From: Takakia lepidozioides
Lineage: Eukaryota; Streptophyta; Takakiopsida; Takakiales; Takakiaceae
Direction of reading: 5' to 3'
Assembly: GCA_030704615.1 (NCBI GenBank)
Contig: CM060733.1
Location: 17,920,001 to 17,980,000 of the forward strand
Length of the DNA stretch: 60,000 nt
Shown: positions 25,441 to 35,768 of the stretch, in pieces
How positions within the stretch are numbered: the stretch's first letter is position 1
How the letters are laid out: each line of letters starts with the position of its first letter
Made by a program: the position numbers and the translations under genes
The notes under the pieces: generated by a model
The model's input: only the letters and a program-made list of their open reading frames with translations
Told to the model about the DNA's origin: nothing
The model's database searches: none

Positions 25441-26171
25441 AGTTGATGGGAGACCTCAAGAGGTACAGAGCATCATATTCTCTAAAGGGATGAATATGGA
25501 TAGTTCGTTAGAGGTATGGGATCAGGCTGAGGCTTGGGATGTGATGTTCGGGAAGGGAGGTGTTGTTCCCCACAGTCGTTCCCTGTCCTACTCTTCGTTC
25601 CCTATGATCGTGACAGCTGTGTCAAGCTGTTAGAAAGATATAAAAATGAAAAACAATGAAATTACAGCGAAAAAAGAGGATGGAGGCGAAAGAAGAGCTC
25701 CGCGTTCTGCGGTGAGTGAGCAAGCTCCCCGAATGGCTCTCTATGGTGGATTGCCACCACACTCTATCGTTCTTCAAATCTCAAAGCCTTCACATCCTCG
25801 CGCCGCTGTCCTTGCGAATCAGCTCTGTATTATGAAGCTTAACTCAAAACAATCTAAATTTTAATGAACATTCCACTTCGTGCTAAGACTTATCATGAAA
25901 AGTGCCATCAACGAATTCGTATTTGTTAAAATGTGGACGTGGTGCTAAGGCAAGTGTGATTTGTAGTGTCACTCTTTGAAGTACAATGGCAAAAGGCTTG
26001 ATCTAAAAAACAAATAGTTCCTAAAAAATATCGAGCCTCTTCATTACAGTAACCTCCTATGAATGCCAAGCACCAAGGATGGGGGAGAATAATACCATCG
26101 TTGCATGATTTGAACCTAGACCCACCTGGTGACACTATGTGCACTATCCAAGTAGTTATTCTTTGTTCCTT
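25441..26171. other. Spacer between two LINEs, no gene recognised
   Basis: Holds unassigned DNA and possibly part of the 5' leader of the LINE ending near 25440. The plus-strand frame at 25646-25864 has no recognised domain. Confidence 0.4.
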
Positions 26172-27262
26172 CTTTTTTCTTTTTCTTTTTTTTTTGGTAA
26201 AAGGCTGATTGAAGGGCTAGGGAATTGTATTGAAATAAACGAGGAAAAAATAACCTCGGAGTACATACCATGACGATGAGAAAGGGAACACTGCCCCCTA
26301 ACCTATAAACGGGAAGAGTTGCAGGAAGCTAAGGACAAGAAGATTCCACAGCGAGGGCATGGGGCTCAAGGACTAGAAGCTAGCATTTTAGTGCTTAGAA
26401 GAAACGAAAGAAAGATGGGCCTTAGATTTGCCCTCCTAAGAGAGCGCTTGTGGCGCCAATTAACATCAGATTCCTCAGGCTCTTCTGACTGTATAGCACT
26501 ACGAGAACTACCAACATGGCGAGAAGCGGGTGTTCCAGATTATCGTTGATTTTGTTGATCTTGAGCACAACTGCCCTCATTTTCCCCAGGTGTTCACAAA
26601 GCTAGAGAGTAGTTGCAATTGCCTTCCTTGTGCACATCTAGGAATAGCTGCACACAACACACGCCACGCTTTTTGAGCTTCAGATTCAAGTCTGAGTGAA
26701 CTCTATACATCACCAATCTGGCACACGGTTGGACCCCAGAGAAAACAAAAAAACACCGATACTTCCAGATATTACAGTGAGTGTGTGCTCTGAGGGTAGC
26801 TCACACTGGGCAAGTACTCCAAATAATCCCCTCGTCAAGATTAAGAACCAAAATAGAGTATTGAAAGGAGAAATCAGGACGCCAAGCTGTATAGAACTTG
26901 CGAACTTGTTGCCAGACAAAAGAGGCAAGGGGACACTCGAGAAGACAATGCTCAATAGATTCATTACAGCCCAAGCTGCACAATGAACAAAACTGAGGAG
27001 AATCAGAGATATATCTTTCCAGACAACAGACCAGTTAGCAGGCAAGGTAGGCACATGCGCCCATTTTAAATTCCACTTGGCATTGAAAATAACAGGCAGT
27101 CCAAAGAGAGTGTAATTCAGCTTAACCGAATATGCAAAGAATGGCCTGTATAAGGAGACATCCAAGCCCATTCTGCCAGGTCGGATTGAAGGAGCTGCAG
27201 AGGAGCAGAAAGGAATCAGGTAAAATAATCATCATAATGAAGGATGTTGGCTGGCGGGTTAA
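26172..27262 (-). mobile_element. Second LINE, 3' portion with poly-A tail
   Basis: Minus-strand LINE end. 26983-26801 encodes a zf-RVT-type region (CSLGCNESIEHCLLECPLA, then FVWQQVRKFY), and the A-rich tail is seen as T-rich sequence at 26172-26195. It is the downstream continuation of the LINE at 39563-43690, separated from it by the 12-kb gypsy element. About 245 bp (27010-27262) is also present at 39617-39860. A gap of about 25 bases at 27010 distinguishes the left copy. Confidence 0.8.
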
Positions 27263-27274
27263 ATAGGTGTCAGG

Positions 27275-27619
27275 TGTCAAGTTAAATAAACACAGTGTGA
27301 AACTAACTAGAATAAATCTAGTTATTTGTATTTAACACTTGGAATTAGTTCAAGTGTTAAGTCAGGTGTCAAGTTTAGCTTGACACCTGAACCATCTCAT
27401 CAGGAGCTCGTCAGTCGTGCGGCTCATCTCTCTCGAGTTGAGCCTGCATGACCGAGCTCCCTCGCTGCTTAGCATCTGAGAGTACTTATGGAGGGAGAGT
27501 AGGATGTTGTGAGGTGGAGTCCCCATAGCTTGGGGTGCCCCTGGCTCGACTCTTATTTTAACGAGTGATTGTATTGTATTTCGTGTTTTTGTGACAGTGT
27601 GAGTTTAGTTTTCATTTCA
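27275..27619 (+). repeat. 5' LTR (shared segment) of the methyltransferase gypsy element
   Basis: 345 bp beginning TGTCAAGTTAAATAAACAC and repeated at 39122-39476 with about ten differences, nearly all transitions. It contains three successive perfect or near-perfect stem-loops (27305-27389). The true 5' LTR may extend beyond 27619; the 3' copy is instead followed there by an 86-bp repeat. A CTCATCTCTCTCGAG segment near 27425 is repeated inverted at about 27620-27635. Confidence 0.8.
27305..27389 (+). promoter_or_regulatory. Three consecutive stem-loops in the LTR
   Basis: AACTAG/CTAGTT (27305-27323), TTAACACTTG/CAAGTGTTAA (27332-27360, 10-bp stem) and CAGGTGTCAAG/CTTGACACCTG (27363-27389, 11-bp stem). 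All three recur in the 3' LTR near 39152-39236, with one mismatch in the third. Function unknown; possible roles are protein binding or RNA structure in the U3/R region. Confidence 0.7.
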
Positions 27620-30150
27620 CTCGAGAGAGATGAGCTTGCATCGTTAGTGCGAGATGTGAGTTTTTAGTTTTGCATTGTTTTTGTTTCAAAGCTTGTTTTG
27701 AGAGCTGGTGAAGTAGAGAATTATGTAATCCATATATATGTAGAATAGAAGATAGTGGCTATGAGAATAGAAAGGACCGCGCTGCTTTGTACAGGGTTGT
27801 TGGAAGAGGCGCCCAACACTGAAGGCTGAGCCGATTCAATCCTCACCATGGGGGCCGGTCCAAGTACTAGCGGCGCCATCTGAAATCACTGAGTGGAGCA
27901 TAAGTAGAAGCATGTATTGGGGCTAGTGAGGTCACCGAGAATGGTAGAGCAGGCGGTGACGGTGCACGCAGAACTGCTACAGTTACGGGGAAGCGTTGTA
28001 TGAGAGTTACGGTCTGAAAAGACGAAAGGTGGCACTGTTGTTGGCCATTGGACATGTAAGCTCTCTTTTACTAGCAACCTCGTGTATGTTGAATGCGGCA
28101 ATATCTGGAACTGAAGGCGGAAGCTCATGGTCACCTTCAGTTAGCCGTGTTTGTCTTGAATCTACTGCAGGATATTATGGGGCTAATCAGTATGGACAGG
28201 GCCTGTAACAACTTGGTGATGATAAGGCTAGCGAATGGGGGTTTCATACTCAGCTCGATCCAAGTTTGGCTGCTGATGGTAGACAGCTTTCATAAGGTTT
28301 GATTTTGTGATTGATCAAACGACGAGGCATTCCCGTATCGTCGAGGGCAGTCCGTGATCCAAGACAGGAGCTCAGTTTCTTCCATTGGTGCTGGGGTTAA
28401 GCATTTATTAGGATTTCGGAGTTTCAAGAAGGACTGGTCGAATTTGGGTAGCCAGCACATATGTGGGCTGAGGTGGCCGGAACTGCTTTGTTGATTCTTT
28501 TCTATGCGATGGCGCATGAAATTAGTAGGCCAACCGACCTCAGTACCGCAGAGAATTGAATTCTCGTTGGAAGACGGAAGTCTGGTTTAAGCAGAGACCT
28601 CGATCTCGGCTCGGCTGGCCTTGATCGCATGGATCGCTCCACGCTCTATGACGGTGGTAGTTCTTTGGATCCACGGACGTCTCAATAATGGCTTCTGATC
28701 TATGATTTTTGGGATTTAGTTCAAGGTTTTTGCCTGCTGGCCATGAAGCTGATTAATTGCTTTGGTAGAGGCAGCCTGGCAGGTAATGCAAAAGTGCAAC
28801 CAGCAGCCACCTAGGCTGTCCAGTCGTGGCTAGGCACTTTTGACATAGCAGAGCAGGCCGCGGCAAAGGTCTATGATTCGGCTGCACATGCCCTGCAGTG
28901 AGGTAAGACCAAGACCAACTTCTTCGTGTGACGATCTGAACAATAGTCATAGTTGTACCATCAGGTCTTGGAGCAGCCCCGAGAATATATACCGTTCTGC
29001 CCAACAGATTTCCATGCTAGGAATTTCTACTGATCGGAATCTTTACTGATGGTTCACATCTTCAAAAATAAAAGTGCCTGAATCGTAGTAGGGCCCCTCC
29101 CTTGCTGGAGCGACACAAGTGATATCCTCAGCAGGGCTCATGCACAAGCGGCTGGCACTCACACTCGTCAATGCTTCCCTACTCGGTTCCTCTACACATG
29201 TAAGATCGTGGACTGAAACATTGAGGTCAAGTCGGCTTAGCCAAGAGGGAACCTGGAGACAAGGATTGGAGGAAAATTAGCGTGGCTGCCACCCCAATGA
29301 CCCTTAGCAGGTGTTGGGGCACTGTCGGATGTTGTACTGCCTGCATGGGATATGCCACTTTCTCACGAAAGACTTGCAGAGTTGCCCTTCAGGTTGTGAT
29401 TATCAGGAATTGGTAGTGGCTGGCGTGGACAACACCGTGAGGTGGAAACCGAATAGCAAAGGCAAGTTGCTCTGACTTATTTCCATACTGTACAGTTGCA
29501 CAACAAAATTCCCAAGCCTGCAATTCATGTTTCATCTGCACCCATGCCAGTGACGGCGACAGTTTGGACATTGATATTCACAACGTAGCTGATCTAGAAG
29601 GCACAGAGAACTCAGGAACCTGCGGGGAACGGAGGGCATAAGGATGTGGATAATATCACTGATATAAACTATTCCATGGATCCTGTCCCCAACAGCTCCG
29701 CAATTGAACTCTGTGGCTATGTCGACCTCGAGGAAAAGAGGTTATTTGAAAACATTGGCTCTGATCAGGGTTGTGAACTGGGATAGAATTCTTGAAGTCA
29801 ATCGTTGGCCTTCAGTATTATACAATTTGTGAGCAGTGGCCCGACCTGCCTTAATGTCTCCATTGTTAGTGTGGCTTTGGTTTTCGATAGTTGTTGATCC
29901 CACAAAACCGTTAGTTAAAGGAGAAAGGAAAATCAAATCAGATCAGGCCTATTGTCGATTAAATGGACAAATAGTATGTTTATGGGATTAGATAAACTTT
30001 GGTTGGTCATATCTTTGTCAAAAGAGCTCCGTTTGACGTAGTTTTTGGGGGGTTACCTACAGATTGTGGAAATCTACATATTCAGACATATTTAGTTTTT
30101 TGGACTCTGCTAAAAATCTATGGAATTTTTTGAGTGTGAGTGTGCTATGA
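27620..30150 (+). other. Long 5' leader of the gypsy element, no gene recognised
   Basis: About 2.5 kb between the 5' LTR and the first coherent frame. A GGCGCCCAACAC motif near 27807-27820 resembles some retroelement primer sites but lies about 190 bp from the shared LTR segment, so it is not claimed. Only short open frames without domains were seen. Confidence 0.4.
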
Positions 30151-31151
30151 AAGATCCACAATTTTGTTTCTAGAACCTGTTGTGGTCTACATGAGAGACA
30201 AGTTTGTGGATGTCCTCCTTGTATGGCTGGGGGCAATGAGGACGTAAATGAAGGGCAAGTCTCTTCTCTTAGCCTGTGCACACAAGGAGACAAGATTTAT
30301 GTTTCTCAAGGAACTCAGAGTGATTTGAGTGGAGAACAGTTGGACGAGTTGATAGCATACTGGGAGTCAGGCATTAGCAATAGACAACAAACTGCTGTAG
30401 TTGGCGTTGAGGGCCTCAATATTGCTTTGGACAGTCAGAACTCTGTTGGAGCAAGCGTTCTACAGCTGTAGGTAAAATACCAAAGTGGATGGAAGCTAGG
30501 CTTGGAACACAGCCAAAGACAGCCCCGGGGACCAAGGTGTTCAGCCACAAGGCCGTGGTGTACTGGAGCAAAGGAGCAGGAGCTGCACAAGTTTTTGCAA
30601 TCAGACGTGGTTGCAGTCGGACACGCACTGCACGAGGCAACCACGAACGAGGGTTCATTAGCAACGAACAGTTTGTTCTGCTTGAAGGAGATGCAGTCAT
30701 TCGCAACGAGGACACCCGCAATTGTCTCAAAGCTTTTGAGTTGAGAGACTGTCAGACCCTACCTTTATTTTCTTTAGTATTCAGTGAGCGGGAGATAGGG
30801 GAGTATTGTTTTGTCTCTACCTGGCAGAGAGAGGAGGAGGGTTGGTTAGAGCGAGCTACTGTAGCTTGGGATAAGGTTAGTGGCAGGTTTCTGGATATAG
30901 ATATACCTCCCACACCTTACCATCATGCAAAGCGAGGCACTTTGAGAGAAGTCTGGCAGTTGATAGCATACATTAGAATTAGATCTTGGTTGGTCGGACC
31001 TATTCTTCCCCTCCCTCTCTTTACTATTTCATTACTTTGTACTTGTAGTTGCCAAAGCCTCTCTTGGTGGAGGCCAGTCAGTCCGGGGTTTTTGGGCTGG
31101 GGTATTCTGCAGGAGCAGCATTGCGGAGGGATTTTGATGTGGGGGTGTTGA
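30151..31151 (+). pseudogene. Unknown ORF upstream of gag with a Cys cluster
   Basis: Two overlapping frames. The first (30151-30471) opens with a Cys-rich cluster (TCCGLHERQVCGCPPC), a possible zinc-binding site, followed by an acidic polar segment. The second (30489-31151, 220 residues) has a mixed, well-folded-looking sequence (GFISNEQFVLLEGDAVIRNE, then REIGEYCFVSTW) and a hydrophobic end that may be beyond the true C terminus. The two are joined by a frameshift or intron. I do not recognise either part. Being upstream of gag in the same orientation, it is probably an accessory gene or a captured host fragment. Confidence 0.45.
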
Positions 31152-31655
31152 TGTTTTGGTTTCTTGTGTTTGGATCCCCCCCACACCTGCATGCTTGACT
31201 GTGCGCCATATTGGTTTTGTGTGGGCGCTTGCTTTCATAGGGATTAGGCTGGATTTGATCACCGGTCAATCCTAGAGTATGCTGTCGGTGGTGAGGCTGG
31301 AGTGATGACCAGCAAGACCACTAGTGTTTCTTCTATGGTGAGGCTGGGTTGATGACCAGCCAACCATAGGAGTTCTTGCGGTGGATGCAGGTGCAGATGC
31401 CTTTAGCCACTGGGATATGACCCTTAATCCGCAACAGGTGCTCACCCGTGTCACTATTAGAATTAGTACTAGAGCCTTATAGTGTCAGGTGGGGGAGGTG
31501 CGGGTTGTGAGTGTCATCACGGAGTTACCCAAGGGTTTTGAAGGGAGTACGGTGAGAGTGGGTTCACAAGACGAGGTGTTCGGTTCAGACCACCTTCACC
31601 TCCATCCTCAACTAGTGCAGAGTCTGACACAGACTCGGAGGCTTCATCAACAGGT

Positions 31656-32897
31656 GTGCAATTTCCTTCGCCATTGTTGTGGGACGACATGGAGGAGATG
31701 TATGGAGCTACCAAAGGGCCTCGTAGGTACTCTGGAGCTGTGGGCACAATCGAGTTGGATGACTTTATCCAGGAGTTCGACAGCTGGTGTGATTTGCAGC
31801 AGATGCGTAATCCACAGCTGTTCACACCATTCACGGCGTGGAAGGGACTGTTCCAACATTTGGAAGGCCCGCCTATGGACGGTTACCACGAGTTCAGGCG
31901 AGGACATGAAGCAGAGATTGAGGAGTGGAGGCTGTATTGGTCACCTGACTACGTTTCCATTACTCGAGGCACGACGCGACCAGTAGCTGCATCAGCACCA
32001 ATATCTCCCACTGCCAGCACTAATAGTGGAACAAGTAGTGCCGGTACTTCTGCAGGTGGTACCAGTTCAAAAAGTGCTACTACTCCTCATGCCACAACTA
32101 CAACACATGTGCCTAGATTCAACCCGGTGGTGGAGTTCTTCCAGGAGTTGCGGAGGAACTACCAAGGCGTACGGACAGAGAAGCTGCGAAGTTTGCAAGA
32201 CTTCCAGCGCAAATCCAGTGAGAGCTTGCGAGAGGCCTACACTCGTATGAGGCGCTTGATAAATATGACCCAAGGGGTTACTGAAGCTCAGGCAATCCAG
32301 TTCTGGTATGGAATTTTGGACAAGGAGCTCAGGAGAAGGGTGCAGGATACAACCCTGTTACAAGCGGCCCAACCCACATTAGTAGATGTGTTTCTGCTGG
32401 CTGAGCGGATTGAGCTCAACATGGTGGAGGAGCGAGTTGTTACCATTGGATTTGGTAAGGACATGCCTGCACGAGGCGCAGCTGCCAGCCAACAGGTACA
32501 AGGGACTACCCAATAGCGTGGTCAAGGGGGCAAGGTTGCCCAACCCAAATTCCATGGAGCTTACAGGGGGCCTCAGGTGCAGAGGCCAGTAGCTTCTTTT
32601 GCAGGCCAACAGCAACCAGGGGTGGTATGTTGGACATGTGGAGGACCCCATGTCAAGAAAGATTGCCCAGAAAGTGGCAAAGGGCCGGCACAAGCACAAC
32701 CTGCACAGTTGCAGTGTAGACATTATGGCAAGTATGGGCATGGAGATGTCCAGTGTTATGACTTGCACCCTGAGTTGCGGCGAGGCCAGTTCCAAGGGAA
32801 CAATGGTGGTCGAGGGCGAGGTGGAGCACCTCAGAAAGGACAAGGTGCAGGACGAGAGCAAATAGTATGGCCAAGGACGTGGAGGTCAGGGCGTTGA
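31656..32897 (+). pseudogene. Gag polyprotein with two zinc knuckles
   Basis: Frame 31656-32516 encodes a gag capsid-like region (ELDDFIQEFDSWCDLQQM, ...FFQELRRNYQGVRTEKLRSL, SLREAYTRMRRLINMTQGV, QAIQFWYGILDKELRRRV). A single TAG at 32514-32516 separates it from 32517-32897, which continues the same frame. There two nucleocapsid knuckles follow: CWTCGGPHVKKDC (CX2CX3HX4C) and CRHYGKYGHGDVQC, whose second Cys is Tyr. A Gly/Arg-rich segment ends the block. Gag packages element RNA into cytoplasmic particles. The exact start is uncertain; a methionine at about 31689 (MEEMYG) is plausible. Confidence 0.85.
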
Positions 32898-32904
32898 CCA
32901 AGGC

Positions 32905-33576
32905 ATGACCGACCGGCTTCAGCAGCTAGAGCAAAGGCTTGCTGTCATGGCCACAACTCAGGTGGTACCAGCTCCAAGACCTGAGGGTCCACCTCATGTT
33001 CCTCCTCAGCAACGTCATCCTGACGGAGGAGACATGGGAGGCATGGGATTTATATGTGGGGCAGCACTACCATTAGTGCAGGTGGAATCTGCTGCAGCCG
33101 TCACTCGAAGAGCAGCACGAGTTCCTGAGCCACGAGGTGCAGAGGTGGAGTTGGATCCACAGCGTGGGGAGGCAAGCCGTCAGGCGAGGTTGCCTCAATC
33201 ATTCATCTTGGCGGAGACAGTGTCGACGACATCCATGGCACCTAATTCTCGCCCCACGGATACCAAGGCAGAGGTTATTGTGCCATTGGGAAGAGCTACA
33301 CGTGCAACACTGATACCTGCTGCCAAGGCTAGTGCAGCTAGTGGGTTGTTGGGGGCGGCCACCTCTGTGTGTCAGGCCCCACTGTTCTCGGCAACCATGA
33401 TTGCGACGCCGGGGGTAAGACCAGCTGCAGTGTTCAGACTAGCAGCAACACTCTGTGAGAGTGGGGAGGTCACTTCATCTTCTGAAGAGTTAGTGGAAGG
33501 TGTAGTGGCAGAGGGGTCCTCGGATTTGAGGGTCAAGACTGCCACGACTGCACCATGGCTGCAGCTGCCAGGTTGA
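32905..33576 (+). pseudogene. Low-complexity linker between gag and protease
   Basis: A 223-residue frame, shifted relative to gag. It begins with a short coiled-coil-like stretch (RLQQLEQRLAVM) followed by long Pro/Ala/Arg/Thr-rich sequence without a recognised domain. It is in line with gag and protease on the same strand and is probably the variable part of the gag-pol polyprotein. The frame changes at both ends. Confidence 0.5.
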
Positions 33577-34028
33577 CGGAGCTGCCAGCTAGGCTAGTCT
33601 TTGAGCGCGCCATGGTGACATCTGGAGTTGTCTTGTTAGACAACCAGGATGACATTTTCTCTTTGAGTGGACCGGCAAGCAAGAGGTACCATCCACTGCG
33701 GGTCTTGTTGGACTCGGGAGCTCAGCCATTGATGTTGGGCAGAGCCGCTATTGCAGGTTTGGGCCTCATGGAGGCGGATATTGAGCCCTGTCTCTTCCAG
33801 ATACAGACATCTCTGGGAGGATCAGAGCAGGCTCGGGGCATGACACGGTGTGAGTTGGCCATTAGACTACAGCCAAATCATCCTATAGATGGCTCAGTGA
33901 TGCAAGCCAAGGCCATTGTGACAGACGCGGTCTCTTACGATGTCATCGTTGGTGGGGCAGTATTGTATCCCATGGGCTTCACCCTGGATTTTTGGGAGGA
34001 GTCAGCATCCTACAGGCCTGGATTGTAG
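33555..34028 (+). pseudogene. Retropepsin-type aspartic protease domain
   Basis: Frame with a YHPLRVLLDSGAQPLMLG core. The catalytic aspartate in DSGA is encoded at 33711-33713, and the later YDVIVGGAVLYPMGFTLDF matches the flap/C-terminal region of gypsy proteases. It would cleave the polyprotein during particle maturation. It lies directly upstream of the methyltransferase. The frame is the same as that of gag and of the RT-integrase block. Confidence 0.8.
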
Positions 34029-34058
34029 TCAGGGGATGGTCGTCGTATATAGCTCCAT

Positions 34059-35644
34059 GTGACATTCATTGGGGGTGTTGTTGCTGCCCAGCGGGGCAAG
34101 ATGCCAACACTAGCAGCCTTCAAAGCTGCAGTTAGTTGGCCTAGAGAGTTGTTGGAGAGCAATGCCCATGCAGAGGATGTGCCACCTCCAGCAGAGCAGG
34201 ATGACATGCATGGTACGGCGGAGTTGCCTGCCATGGTTGCTCGCACTCCATTCTGGGATACGAGCAAGGATTTGCAGCAGGCTGCTGAAAGACGTGTGCA
34301 ACAAGCCTGGGTAGAGGCCTTTGTACCGTCAAGAGAGGAGGAGAGTGTGGTGATTGCACCAGAACCACCTCAGTTGTCACCATTGGACACCACACCTCTT
34401 GTGTGGCAGTGCCCGGATGAAGGCATATGCCTTCTGGACTTGTTTGGCGGGATCAGCACTGGATTGGCTGCAGTGCTACAGGCAGGTATACAAGTTCAAC
34501 GTTACCTGTATGTAGAGAGGGATGAAGACTACACGACGCGTCTCACTGCGCCATGTTGCTCAATTGGTGCAGCAGTACCCTGATTTGCTGCCAGTGTCTG
34601 CAGTTCGTGGATACCAGCAAGCCTTGCCATCAGACATCTCTTTGCTGAGGGCGCAGGATTTGGAGCGGCTTGGCCCTATTCACTTGGTAGTGGCAGGTTG
34701 GCTCTGCCAAGGGCATTCATCAGCCGGGCATGGCAATGGGTTACAAGACTCAAGGTCACGCCTGTTTTGGGAGATGCTGAGGGTCCTACGCTATTTACAG
34801 CTTCAGCAGACAGACTCTCCGGCATATATCTTTGAGAATGTGCCATTGATAGGTGATTCTTGAGCCAAGGTGATGGCCAGTGTACATCAAATGCGGTCTT
34901 GGCTTGGGTCAGCAGTGTTGCTGGATGCAGCTACAGTGGGGTCACGAGCTCATTGCCCACGACTATGGTGGATCAACTTGATGCCACCTGCATTGCTCAA
35001 GCGTGCATTTGATGGGATGTAACGGCCACCAAACCTGACGATGGATAGCATTTTGGACATAAGGGAGGCAGTCTTAACGTGTGAGACACGATGACCGATC
35101 ACCTTTGGCAGTGGTCAATAAGGTGGGTTACCCACGAGCAACATTGCCTACACTGCTCAGCTTTCCAGCATCTCATGCTTTCTGGGATGGTGGACCTGGC
35201 CTCTTGTGGGATAGCCAGTTGCAGCAGTTAGTGGAACCCAATGCTGACGAGCGCGAGCGGGCGATGGGTTTTACCACTGGTACCACGACGGTGCCATCTC
35301 TTTCTGAGGCATCACGTCGTCAAGTATTGGGGCAAGCAATGGATCTCAATTGCTTGACCTGGATTATCAGCTTGGCTATGGCTGAGCAGCGCAGAGTACG
35401 AAGTACATTTCCCTTGATAGTCTCTCTGCCTACCGAGACGGTACAGGCTGGGAGCAAACAGGTGAGGCACACGTGGGAGGTGCTCGAGGTTCAGAGGGAG
35501 TTGGCAGCCAAGGCAGCGGTGATGGATGAGGTTGGGGATTTTTCTCGGGTTGAGGAGGTCCTCAAGGATGAGATGGTGGGGCAGGATGAGACATTGTCAC
35601 TGACAAAGCAGGCAGTGGTCACTGCTCAAGAGGTTGCAGCATAG
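34059..35644 (+). pseudogene. DNMT3-like C5-cytosine DNA methyltransferase domain within pol
   Basis: Three frames read in order give the conserved motifs of C5-methyltransferases in standard, not permuted, order. Motif I: LLDLFGGISTGLAAVLQAG (about 34429-34485). Motif IV: AGWLCQGHS, with the catalytic Cys at 34705-34707 and Leu in place of the usual Pro. Motif VI: YIFENVPL (ENV at 34834-34842). Motif VIII region: LLDAATVGSRAHCPRLWW, with Cys where an Arg is usual. Motifs IX-X: ERERAMGFTTGTT and RRQVLGQAMDLN (about 35245-35360). The spacing and the DAA-VS-AH-PR-WW-NL pattern resemble DNMT3 more than CMT or DNMT1. Breaks are a frameshift near 34545, TGA at 34861, TAA at 35020 and a frame change by 35081. 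It would methylate DNA, perhaps at new insertion sites. It sits between protease and RT, so it was part of the polyprotein. Confidence 0.88.
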
Positions 35645-35768
35645 CAACCACGGGACGCGTCTTCTACCTCTAAGCCTGTTGGACTCAAGGTTGCAGTCAC
35701 GGAGGACAACTGGGAGCCTGATGTTGGACCCATAGTAACCGGAGGAGGGACGACGTATACGGCGGTTC

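Noticed and set aside
27805-27822. GGCGCCCAACAC as the primer-binding site of the methyltransferase gypsy element
   Set aside because: It lies about 190 bp past the shared LTR segment with no TG...CA boundary next to it, so position does not support it.
30416-30730. Minus-strand frames inside the gypsy element
   Set aside because: They mirror the plus-strand unknown ORF and have no domain of their own.
34059-35644. Plant DRM-type (permuted) methyltransferase
   Set aside because: Motif order I, IV, VI, VIII, IX-X is the standard order; DRM proteins have a rearranged order.
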